From the NCBI GenBank assembly GCA_021816565.1, contig JAKAXN010000343.1:1-5160 (forward strand): 5,160 nucleotides of DNA, read 5' to 3'. Shown here piece after piece: positions 1 through 5,160 of this stretch. How positions within the stretch are numbered: the first letter of the stretch is position 1; the number at the start of each line of letters is the position of its first letter. The notes below the pieces were generated by a model that worked only from the letters and a program-made list of their open reading frames with translations, searched no databases and was not told the DNA's origin. The stretch comes from Actinomycetes bacterium. GTDB lineage: Bacteria; Actinomycetota; Acidimicrobiia; Acidimicrobiales; Palsa-688. Made by a program: the position numbers and the translations under genes.

Positions 1-503
1 GCAAGACCCTCGAGGACACCATCGCCGAGTGCCGGGCCGACCTCAGCCGGCTGGAGGCCAACCGGGCCCAGGCCCAGCAGGAGGTCGAGACCCTCCAGAG
101 GTGGATCGACGAGCACAAGGCCCACCTGCAGGCCTCGCTGACCGAGGCCCTGGCGGCCGTGGAGCGGGGCGGGGTGCTGTGGCCGGCGCCGTCCAGCCGC
201 CCCGTGGAGGTCGCCGGCGGCCGCCAGCCGGCCGGCGGGGCGCTGGAGCCCGCCCCGGCCGAGCAGCCGGCTCAGCCCGAGACCGAGTCACCGCACAACA
301 CCATGATGTGGTCCCCGTCGCCCGAGGAGCGGGCGGAGATCGCCGCCCCGTCGGCGGCCGCCCCGATGGCCAGGACGGCGCCGGTGCGCCCCGACGACCG
401 GCGGGCGGTCGGTGACGAGCAGGCCCTCGACGAGTTCTTCGACGACAGCGACGACTACGACGAGGACCGCCGTATCGGTGGGCGCCTGCGCCGGAGGCGC
501 TGA
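1..503 (+). CDS. C-terminal part of a coiled-coil protein, possibly DivIVA-like (5' end outside window)
   Basis: The reading frame is open from base 3 to the TGA at 501-503, giving 166 visible residues; the start lies to the left of the window. Residues 1 to about 52 form a charged heptad-type coiled coil (ECRADLSRLEAN, then EVETLQRWIDEHKAHL). Residues 55-140 are a low-complexity Pro/Ala/Gly linker that is probably disordered. Residues 143-155 form an acidic cluster containing FFDDSDDYDED, and the protein ends in a basic RLRRRR. A coil of the type 'L..WIDEHKAHLQASL..AL' followed by a disordered tail is common in actinobacterial DivIVA-domain proteins, which organise polar growth and septation at the membrane. 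The nearby ileS fits, because divIVA and ileS are neighbours in several actinobacteria. The diagnostic N-terminal DivIVA domain is not visible, so the family assignment is inference; another coiled-coil scaffold protein is equally possible. That the frame is coding is well supported by length and by G/C at third codon positions. Confidence 0.75.
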   Translation, partial: KTLEDTIAECRADLSRLEANRAQAQQEVETLQRWIDEHKAHLQASLTEALAAVERGGVLWPAPSSRPVEVAGGRQPAGGALEPAPAEQPAQPETESPHNTMMWSPSPEERAEIAAPSAAAPMARTAPVRPDDRRAVGDEQALDEFFDDSDDYDEDRRIGGRLRRRR

Positions 504-583
504 GCCGGCGGCTGGTCGGCCTGCGGCGGCGGAGAAAACGGTGTCGGAATCGGTCGCAACACCACTGTTCGGGCCCGGCCCAC

Positions 584-589
584 TAGGGT
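584..589 (+). promoter_or_regulatory. Candidate -10 box (TAGGGT) for the membrane/basic-tail gene
   Basis: TAGGGT fits the actinobacterial TANNNT -10 pattern and lies in the 122-bp gap between the first two genes. Transcription would begin near base 596, giving a leader of about 30 nt that contains the Shine-Dalgarno sequence. No good -35 hexamer stands 16-18 bp upstream (the bases there read roughly ACCACT), so the assignment rests on the -10 box and its position only. The rest of the gap shows no other clear signal. Confidence 0.35.
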
Positions 590-612
590 GCGGGGGTTGT
601 TGTTCCGTTCCC

Positions 613-618
613 GGAAGG
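613..618 (+). promoter_or_regulatory. Shine-Dalgarno sequence GGAAGG deciding the GTG start at 626
   Basis: GGAAGG, continuing into GGTGAT, ends 7 nt before the GTG at 626. The spacing is right for ribosome binding and supports GTG as the start codon. The encoded N-terminus (MLLLVTLALVVASAVLL) then begins directly with a membrane helix, which makes biological sense. Confidence 0.65.
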
Positions 619-625
619 TGATCCT

Positions 626-1855
626 GTGCTCCTGCTCGTGACGCTCGCTTTGGTGGTCGCCAGTGCGGTGCTTTTGATCCTTGGGTTCGTGCAAGACGCG
701 CTCGGGTTCATCTACCTGTCCATGCTGTGCGCGGGGGTGGCCGCCCTGGCGCTGTTCGTGTTCGCCCGGCTGGCGCGCCGCCGCTCGGCGGTACTGGCCG
801 GCGCCGGCGTCGTCGGTTCCGGACCGGCAGAGGATGCCCGTCCGGCCGTCCGGGGCCGGTCCGCCGGGTCGCCGTCCGGGCGCGCCGACGACCGGGGCGA
901 CACCGCCCGGACCGAGGCCGTGACCGTCCGGCCGGCGGCCGAGCCGCTGGCCCGCTCGCTCGAATCGCGGGCCCCGCTCCCGACCGCCGGTGAGGGGGAG
1001 TCGGGCACGGGCGATTTCGACGACGAGGACGAGGCCTGGCGCCCCGAGGCCGACACCGCGGTCAACCCCGTGGTGGTGGCCGACCGGCCGGCGGCCGCCG
1101 CCGGGACCTGGTCGGAGGACGACGAGGAGGAGTGGGCCGACTGGGGTGACGAGGTCGTGTTCCCGATCGAGGACTACGACGATCTGAGGGTCTCGGAGAT
1201 CCTCCCGCTGCTCAACCAGCTGGAACCCGACGAGCTGCAGGAGGTGCGCGACCGGGAGTTGGCCGGCAAGGCCCGGGCCACCGTCTTGGACCGCATCGAC
1301 GACCGTCTCGGGCGACCCCGGGCGGCCCGTTCGGCCCCCGCTCCGGCCCCGGCCGCCCCGGCGCCGGCCCGGGCCCGGAAGTCTGCGGCACCGGCCAAGA
1401 AGGCCCCGGCCGCCCGCACCGCCAAGAAGGCTGTGGCTGCCGAGGCCGCCCCGGAGGCCGCCCCGGCCAGGAAGGCCCAGGCCCGCAAGGCCGCCGCCAC
1501 TTCCGCCGCGTCCGTACCGGAGGCCCCGGAGGCGGCCGCCCCGGTGGCGAAGGCACCGTCCAAGGCCGCCCCGGCCAAGAAGGCCCCGGCGAGGAAGTCC
1601 ACCGCCAAGAAGGCCGCGACGTCGCGTCCGGCGGCGGCCAAGCGGGCCCCGGCCCCCGCCGAGTCGGCCCCCGCCGGTGATCCCGACGACGCGGCCACCA
1701 CTCCGGCCGCCGCCCCGGTCGACGCCGCTCCGGTCGACGCCGCTCCGGTCGAGGTCGCTCCGACCGAGGCCGCTGCGACGGACACCGCTGCGACGGACAC
1801 CGCTGCGGTGAAGAGGGCCCCGGCCCGCAAGGCCGCGGCCAAGAAGAGCTCCTGA
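626..1855 (+). CDS. Two-helix membrane protein with acidic linker and histone H1-like Lys/Ala/Pro tail, function unknown
   Basis: This is a complete 409-residue protein with a GTG start set by a good Shine-Dalgarno sequence. I do not recognise it as a named family. Residues 2-20 and about 27-48 are two hydrophobic helices joined by a short VQDALG turn and closed by RLARRR, so by the positive-inside rule both ends should be cytoplasmic. Residues 55-160 are disordered, with an acidic patch at 131-136. A second acidic stretch (163-176, with EDDEEEW) leads into a compact, probably helical module at 178-228 (FPIEDYDDLRVSEILPLL, then LEPDELQEVRDRE and VLDRIDDRL). Residues 230-345 are a basic Ala/Pro/Lys tail with repeated PAKKAP, TAKKA and PARK motifs, followed by six acidic pentads (364-393) and a final KRAPARKAAAKKSS. 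Such tails occur in mycobacterial HupB and HBHA and in histone H1, where they bind DNA or polyanions. A membrane-anchored protein that contacts the nucleoid or a polyanion is an inference. It converges on ileS, separated by a terminator-like hairpin. Confidence 0.85.
   Translation: MLLLVTLALVVASAVLLILGFVQDALGFIYLSMLCAGVAALALFVFARLARRRSAVLAGAGVVGSGPAEDARPAVRGRSAGSPSGRADDRGDTARTEAVTVRPAAEPLARSLESRAPLPTAGEGESGTGDFDDEDEAWRPEADTAVNPVVVADRPAAAAGTWSEDDEEEWADWGDEVVFPIEDYDDLRVSEILPLLNQLEPDELQEVRDRELAGKARATVLDRIDDRLGRPRAARSAPAPAPAAPAPARARKSAAPAKKAPAARTAKKAVAAEAAPEAAPARKAQARKAAATSAASVPEAPEAAAPVAKAPSKAAPAKKAPARKSTAKKAATSRPAAAKRAPAPAESAPAGDPDDAATTPAAAPVDAAPVDAAPVEVAPTEAAATDTAATDTAAVKRAPARKAAAKKSS
1391..1590 (+). 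repeat. Exact 20-bp direct repeat (two copies) within the PAKKA tail
   Basis: Bases 1391-1410 and 1571-1590 are identical over 20 bp and in the same codon phase; they encode PAKKAP plus two bases of the next codon (residues 256-261 and 316-321). Related Lys-rich units (TAKKA, PARKA, PARKS) lie between them. The identity at synonymous positions suggests internal duplication or homogenisation within the tail, although strong G/C codon bias accounts for some of it. Confidence 0.7.
1715..1804 (+). repeat. Six tandem 15-bp units encoding acidic pentapeptides
   Basis: In-frame 15-bp units encode PVDAA, PVDAA, PVEVA, PTEAA, ATDTA and ATDTA (residues 364-393). Units 1 and 2 are identical at DNA level, and so are units 5 and 6; units 3 and 4 are diverged forms. 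Each unit carries one acidic residue, so this block interrupts an otherwise basic C-terminal tail with a negatively charged segment. The pattern suggests recent slippage-type duplication and possible length variation between strains. Confidence 0.85.
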
Positions 1856-1861
1856 GCGGGC

Positions 1862-1893
1862 GCCGGCCGGCCGGTCCTCGACCGCCGGCCGGC
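1862..1893. terminator. GC-rich hairpin between convergent genes, probable bidirectional terminator
   Basis: Bases 1862-1870 pair with 1885-1893 (9 bp, all G-C), C1871 bulges, and 1872-1875 pair with 1881-1884 (4 bp), leaving a 5-nt loop at 1876-1880. The hairpin begins 7 bp after the stop of the upstream gene and ends 10 bp before the ileS stop on the other strand. No T-run follows on either side, as is frequent for actinobacterial terminators. Position and stem strength support the call; actual termination is inferred. Confidence 0.65.
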
Positions 1894-1903
1894 CACCGCA
1901 GGA

Positions 1904-4900
1904 TCAGCGGCCGGAGGCCCCCAGGCGGATGCCCACCGCGGTGCCGTCGGCCAGCACCGTCTGGTTCCATCCCGGGCCCCCGGTGGCGTCCGGCCCGGCC
2001 AGATCGATGTGGGTGGCCAGCACCTGCTCGGCGATCCAGCCGCGGTGGGCGCCGAGCATCTCCTCGACCTCCGCGCCGCCGGCCAGCTCCAGGCTGATCC
2101 GGTCGGTGACGTCGAGCCCGGCGTCGCGACGCAGGCGCTGCACCTCCCGCACCAGGTCCCGGGCCCGGCCCTCCACGGCCAGCTCGGCGGTCACCTCGAT
2201 GTCCACCACGACGACCCCGGCCCGGCCCGGAAGCGGGCGGGTGGTCCGCTCGTCCAGAGGGCTCACCCGCATCTCGAACTCGCCCTCTTCGAGCACGCTG
2301 TCGCCGACCCGGGCCCGGCCGTCGTCGAGGATCTCCCAGTCACCCTTCCTGGCCGCCGCCGCGGCCGCCTGGGTGGCCGGGCCCAGACGGGGCGCCGCCA
2401 CCTTGAACACGACTGTCAGGTTGCGGCTGGCATAACGCTCGGGCTGGTCGGAGAACTGCACCGAGCGGACGTTGACCTCGTCGGCGATCAGCTCGGCGAA
2501 CTCCGCCAGCTGTGCGGCGTCCGGGCCGGCGACCACCAGCTCGGCGAGGGGCAGGCGGGCCCGCAGGTTGTTGGCCTTGCGCACCGAGTGGGCGGCCGAG
2601 CACACCTCACGGACCAGGTCCATCCTGGCCACCAGGGCGTCGTCGGCGGGCAGGGAGGCGGGGTCGGGCCAGCCGGTCAGGTGCACCGACGGCCCGGAGT
2701 CCGCGCCGGAGGTGAGGCCCCGCCAGACCGCCTCGGCGGTCATCGGCAGGAGCGGTGCCGCCACCCGGCTCAGGACCTCCAGCACGGTGCCGAGGGTGTC
2801 GAAGGCGTCCTGGGTGTCGGCCTCCTGGCCCGGGGCGGTTCCCCAGAAGCGGTCCCGGCTGCGGCGGATGTACCAGTTGGTGAGGCTGTCGAGGAACGAC
2901 TCGACTGCGGCGCAGGCGCCGGAGAGGTCGTAGCCCTCCATGGAGTCGGTCACCGCCGCGACCACCCCGTGCAGCTTGGCCAGGATGTAGCGGTCCAGTA
3001 TCCGGGGGGAGTCGGTGCGGCCGGTGTCGGCCGTCCGCTTGTCGGCGTTGGCGTAGAGGGAGAAGAAGTACCAGGCGTTCCACAGCGGCAGCAGGGCGGA
3101 GCGGACCGCCTCCTTGATGCCCTTCTCGTCGACGATCATGTCGCCGCCGCGCATGATCGGCGACGACAGCAGGAACCAGCGCATGGCGTCGGCCCCGTGG
3201 GCCTGGAACATGGCCTCCGGGTCGGGGTAGTTCCGCAGCCGCTTCGACATCTTCTGGCCGTCGTCGCCGAGCAGGATGCCGTGCGCCAGGCAGTTCTTGA
3301 ACGCCGGGCGGTCGAAGAGGGCCACGGCCAGGACGTGCAGGGTGTAGAACCAGCCCCGGGTCTGGCCGATGTACTCGACGATGAAGTCGCCGGGGAAGTG
3401 GCTGTCGAACCACTCCTGGTTCTCGAAGGGGTAGTGCACCTGGGCGAAGGGCATGGACCCGCTCTCGAACCAGCAGTCCAGCACGTCGGTGACCCGCCGC
3501 ATGGTGGAGCGGCCTGTGGGGTCGTCGGGGTTGGGCCGGGTCAGCTCGTCGATGGCCGGCCGGTGCAGGTCGGTGGGGCGCACCCCGAAGTCCCGCTCGA
3601 TCTCGTCGAGGCTCCCGTACACGTCGATGCGGGGGTACGCCGGGTCGTCGCTGCGCCACACCGGGATGGGCGAGCCCCAGAAGCGGTTGCGGGAGATGGA
3701 CCAGTCCCGGGCGTTCTCCAGCCACTTGCCGAAGGAGCCGTCCCGGACGTGCTCGGGCACCCAGTTGATCTCCTGGTTGCGGGCCAGCAGCCGGTCCTTG
3801 ATGGCCGACACGTTGACGAACCACGACGACACGGCCCGGTAGACGAGCGGCGTGTCGGTCCGCCAGCAGTGCGGATAGGCGTGGACGTAGGAGTCCGAGC
3901 GCACCAGCTTGGAGCGGGAGCGCAGCTCCCGGATGACCGGCTGGTTGGCCTCGAAGACCTGCAGGCCCTCGAAGTCCGCTACCTCCGAGGTGAAGCGGGT
4001 GCGATCGTCGACCGGGCAGACCACCGGGATCCCGGCAGCCGCGCAGGCGATCTGGTCGTCCTCGCCGAAGCCGGGGGCCATGTGCACGATGCCGGTGCCC
4101 TCGTCGGTGCTCACGAACGCCGCTCCGAGCACCACGAAGGCGTTCTCGGTGCCGGTGAAATACGGGAAGAGCGGCTCGTAGCGCCGACCGACCAGGTCCC
4201 GGCCCGGAACCGTGCCCACCCGGGTGGCGCCCTCCAGCTGCTTCTCGTAGGCGGCCAGGGTGCCCTCACCCAGAGCGAAGCGGCGGCCGTCGCGCTCGAA
4301 GAGCGCGTAGTCGATGTCGGGCCCGACGGCCAGGGCCAGGTTCGACGGCAGCGTCCAGGGGGTGGTGGTCCACACCCACAGGTCGAGCTGGTCGGCCGGC
4401 CGGTCGGCCTCCAGCGTGAACGCCACCGTGACCGCGGGGTCCTGACGGTCCCGGTAGGCGTTGTCCTGGCGGGTTTCGGAGTTCGACAGCGGCGTCTCGC
4501 ACTCCCAGCAGTAGGGGAGCACCCGGTAGTCCTCGTAGAGCAGGCCCTGGTCCCACAGCCGCTTGATGGCCCACATGACGCTCTCCATGTAGGAGAGGTC
4601 CATGGTCTTGTAGTCGTGGTCGAAGTCCACCCAGCGGGCCTGGCGGGTGACGTAGCGCTCCCACTCCTTGGTGTAGCGCAGCACCGAGGTCCGGCAGTAG
4701 TCGTTGAAGCGGTCTATGCCGAACTCGGTGATCGGGCCCCGGCCGGAGACGCCGAGCTCCTTCTCCGCCTCGGTCTCCGCCGGCAGCCCGTGGCAGTCCC
4801 AACCGAAGCGGCGCTCGACCTTCTGTCCCCTCATGGTCCGGTAGCGGGGGATGGCGTCCTTCACGTACCCGGTCAGAAGGTGTCCGTAGTGGGGTAGTCC

Positions 4901-5074
4901 GTTGGCGAAGGGGGGTCCGTCGTAGAAGACGTACTCCGGGGCGTCGCGCCGGTTGGCCACCGAGGTCTCGAAGGTGGCGTCGGCCGCCCAGGACTCCAGG
5001 ATCTCCTCTTCCATGCGGGGGAAACTGGGGGAGCTGGGGACATCCGGGTACGGGGATTCGGCGCCGGGGGGCAT
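1904..5074 (-). CDS. ileS: Isoleucyl-tRNA synthetase, eukaryote-like type 2 (EC 6.1.1.5)
   Basis: This cytoplasmic class I synthetase of 1056 residues charges tRNA-Ile with isoleucine using ATP; the length is usual for the type 2 (IleS2) form. In order: the N-terminus with [12 protein letters not shown]; the HIGH signature as HYGH (62-65) after [26 protein letters not shown] (91-108); the CP1 editing domain with [11 protein letters not shown] (235-245) and [15 protein letters not shown] (326-340), where H331 and D340 correspond to the known editing His and Asp; the [13 protein letters not shown] region; the KMSKS loop as KMSKR (608-612), followed by NYPDPE; and a helical anticodon-binding region with [14 protein letters not shown] (731-744). 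KMSKR-x2-NYPDP, HYGH and [13 protein letters not shown] (188-200) resemble eukaryotic and IleS2 enzymes, and the C-terminal zinc finger of type 1 enzymes is absent. The ATG at 5074 is preferred to Met21 because conserved N-terminal sequence (SFPRMEEE) spans Met21. It is transcribed alone towards a convergent terminator. No T-box element is seen in the 86 bases available upstream. Confidence 0.97.
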   Translation of the reverse strand: MPPGAESPYPDVPSSPSFPRMEEEILESWAADATFETSVANRRDAPEYVFYDGPPFANGLPHYGHLLTGYVKDAIPRYRTMRGQKVERRFGWDCHGLPAETEAEKELGVSGRGPITEFGIDRFNDYCRTSVLRYTKEWERYVTRQARWVDFDHDYKTMDLSYMESVMWAIKRLWDQGLLYEDYRVLPYCWECETPLSNSETRQDNAYRDRQDPAVTVAFTLEADRPADQLDLWVWTTTPWTLPSNLALAVGPDIDYALFERDGRRFALGEGTLAAYEKQLEGATRVGTVPGRDLVGRRYEPLFPYFTGTENAFVVLGAAFVSTDEGTGIVHMAPGFGEDDQIACAAAGIPVVCPVDDRTRFTSEVADFEGLQVFEANQPVIRELRSRSKLVRSDSYVHAYPHCWRTDTPLVYRAVSSWFVNVSAIKDRLLARNQEINWVPEHVRDGSFGKWLENARDWSISRNRFWGSPIPVWRSDDPAYPRIDVYGSLDEIERDFGVRPTDLHRPAIDELTRPNPDDPTGRSTMRRVTDVLDCWFESGSMPFAQVHYPFENQEWFDSHFPGDFIVEYIGQTRGWFYTLHVLAVALFDRPAFKNCLAHGILLGDDGQKMSKRLRNYPDPEAMFQAHGADAMRWFLLSSPIMRGGDMIVDEKGIKEAVRSALLPLWNAWYFFSLYANADKRTADTGRTDSPRILDRYILAKLHGVVAAVTDSMEGYDLSGACAAVESFLDSLTNWYIRRSRDRFWGTAPGQEADTQDAFDTLGTVLEVLSRVAAPLLPMTAEAVWRGLTSGADSGPSVHLTGWPDPASLPADDALVARMDLVREVCSAAHSVRKANNLRARLPLAELVVAGPDAAQLAEFAELIADEVNVRSVQFSDQPERYASRNLTVVFKVAAPRLGPATQAAAAAARKGDWEILDDGRARVGDSVLEEGEFEMRVSPLDERTTRPLPGRAGVVVVDIEVTAELAVEGRARDLVREVQRLRRDAGLDVTDRISLELAGGAEVEEMLGAHRGWIAEQVLATHIDLAGPDATGGPGWNQTVLADGTAVGIRLGASGR

Positions 5075-5080
5075 CCCACC

Positions 5081-5086
5081 AAGATA
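5081..5086 (-). promoter_or_regulatory. ileS -10 box (TATCTT) placed for a leaderless transcript
   Basis: Read on the minus strand, the sequence is TATCTT, then GGTGGG, then the ATG of ileS. A start 7 nt after the -10 box would fall on the A of the ATG, which is the classic arrangement for leaderless mRNAs in actinobacteria. The only purine-rich motif upstream, GGAGGG, is 27 nt from the ATG, too far to serve it, and no start codon lies in frame between them. GGTGGG touches the ATG directly and cannot act as a Shine-Dalgarno sequence. The -35 region 17 bp upstream (GTGGAG) is weak. Confidence 0.55.
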
Positions 5087-5091
5087 CGGGG

Positions 5092-5115
5092 AACAACCGC
5101 GCCCTCCACGTTGTT
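5092..5115. promoter_or_regulatory. Inverted repeat AACAAC-N12-GTTGTT in the ileS promoter
   Basis: Bases 5092-5097 (AACAAC) and 5110-5115 (GTTGTT) are perfect inverted repeats separated by 12 bp; G5090 and C5117 extend the match after one mismatch. The dyad overlaps the stretch between the ileS -10 box and its expected -35 position, where a repressor would block polymerase. The A/T content stands out in this GC-rich DNA. A dyad of this size can occur by chance, so an operator role is only a suggestion. Confidence 0.3.
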
Positions 5116-5121
5116 TCGCTG

Positions 5122-5153
5122 CTGACAGAACCGTGACGCCACGGTGATAGCGT
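5122..5153 (+). promoter_or_regulatory. Possible divergent promoter (CTGACA-N20-TAGCGT) with a dyad in its spacer
   Basis: CTGACA (5122-5127) differs from TTGACA by one base, and TAGCGT (5148-5153) fits TANNNT, but the spacer is 20 bp, longer than usual. The spacer contains a perfect dyad, ACCGTG-ACGC-CACGGT (5130-5145). A long spacer with a central dyad is the layout used by MerR-family activators. The gene it would serve lies to the right of the window and is not visible, so this is a weak call. Confidence 0.22.
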
Positions 5154-5160
5154 TCCGGCT

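Noticed and set aside
482..500. Inverted repeat GCGCCT-N7-AGGCGC just before the first stop codon
   Set aside because: It lies inside the coding Arg-rich tail, has only 6 bp of stem and no T-run. Repeated arginine codons easily create such dyads, so it is not convincing as a terminator.
545..572. GGAATC followed about 16 bp later by GTTCGG, resembling an ECF sigma factor promoter
   Set aside because: The -10-like part does not match CGTT well and the match is short; the TAGGGT box nearer the gene is a simpler candidate.
1174..1970. Two open frames on the - strand opposite the basic-tail gene (1174-1896 and 1212-1970)
   Set aside because: They are mirror readings of the Ala/Pro/Lys repeats, would cross the convergent hairpin, and one overlaps the ileS 3' end. 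No ribosome binding site supports them.
2607..3824. A 405-codon open frame on the - strand overlapping ileS in another frame
   Set aside because: Its translation is Arg/Pro/Gly-rich low complexity, typical of a frame-shifted reading of a high-GC gene. The ileS frame carries all the conserved motifs without interruption.
2009..4897. A 962-codon open frame on the + strand, antisense to ileS
   Set aside because: It lies entirely opposite a well-conserved synthetase gene. Its translation is repetitive in Gly/Val/Asp/His/Gln without recognisable domains. Long antisense open frames are expected when the sense gene has strong G/C third-position bias.
5075..5160. Possible T-box leader upstream of ileS
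   Set aside because: No TGGXACCGCG-type T-box sequence, specifier loop or terminator/antiterminator pair is visible on the minus strand in these 86 bases. One further upstream cannot be excluded.

Overview
The window is very GC-rich. Its codons end almost always in G or C, its promoter-like hexamers are of the TANNNT type, and it encodes a eukaryote-like (type 2) isoleucyl-tRNA synthetase and a lysine/alanine/proline histone-H1-like tail. Together these point to a high-GC actinobacterium. Acidimicrobiia or a related lineage is plausible, but this is an inference and no marker here settles it.

Layout, left to right. (1) Bases 1-503, + strand: the 3' part of a gene for a coiled-coil protein with an acidic, then arginine-rich, C-terminus. 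It is possibly a DivIVA-family cell-division or polar-growth protein. (2) Bases 504-625: a 122-bp gap with a plausible -10 box and a good Shine-Dalgarno sequence for the next gene. (3) Bases 626-1855, + strand: an unrecognised 409-residue protein with two N-terminal membrane helices, an acidic linker, a compact helical module and a long PAKKA-type basic tail. (4) Bases 1856-1903: a 48-bp convergent gap filled by a strong GC hairpin that can serve both strands. (5) Bases 1904-5074, - strand: a complete ileS. (6) Bases 5075-5160: the start of an intergenic region holding a likely leaderless ileS promoter and two small dyads.

ileS is a core housekeeping gene. In several actinobacteria divIVA lies close to ileS, which fits the first gene being a DivIVA relative, although here the two are convergent rather than co-directional. 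The first two genes run the same way but have a gap and an apparent promoter between them, so they need not form an operon. I see no mobile element, CRISPR array, tRNA or rRNA. The least ordinary items are the membrane-anchored protein with a histone-like tail and the likely leaderless start of ileS; I see no clear new multi-gene system.
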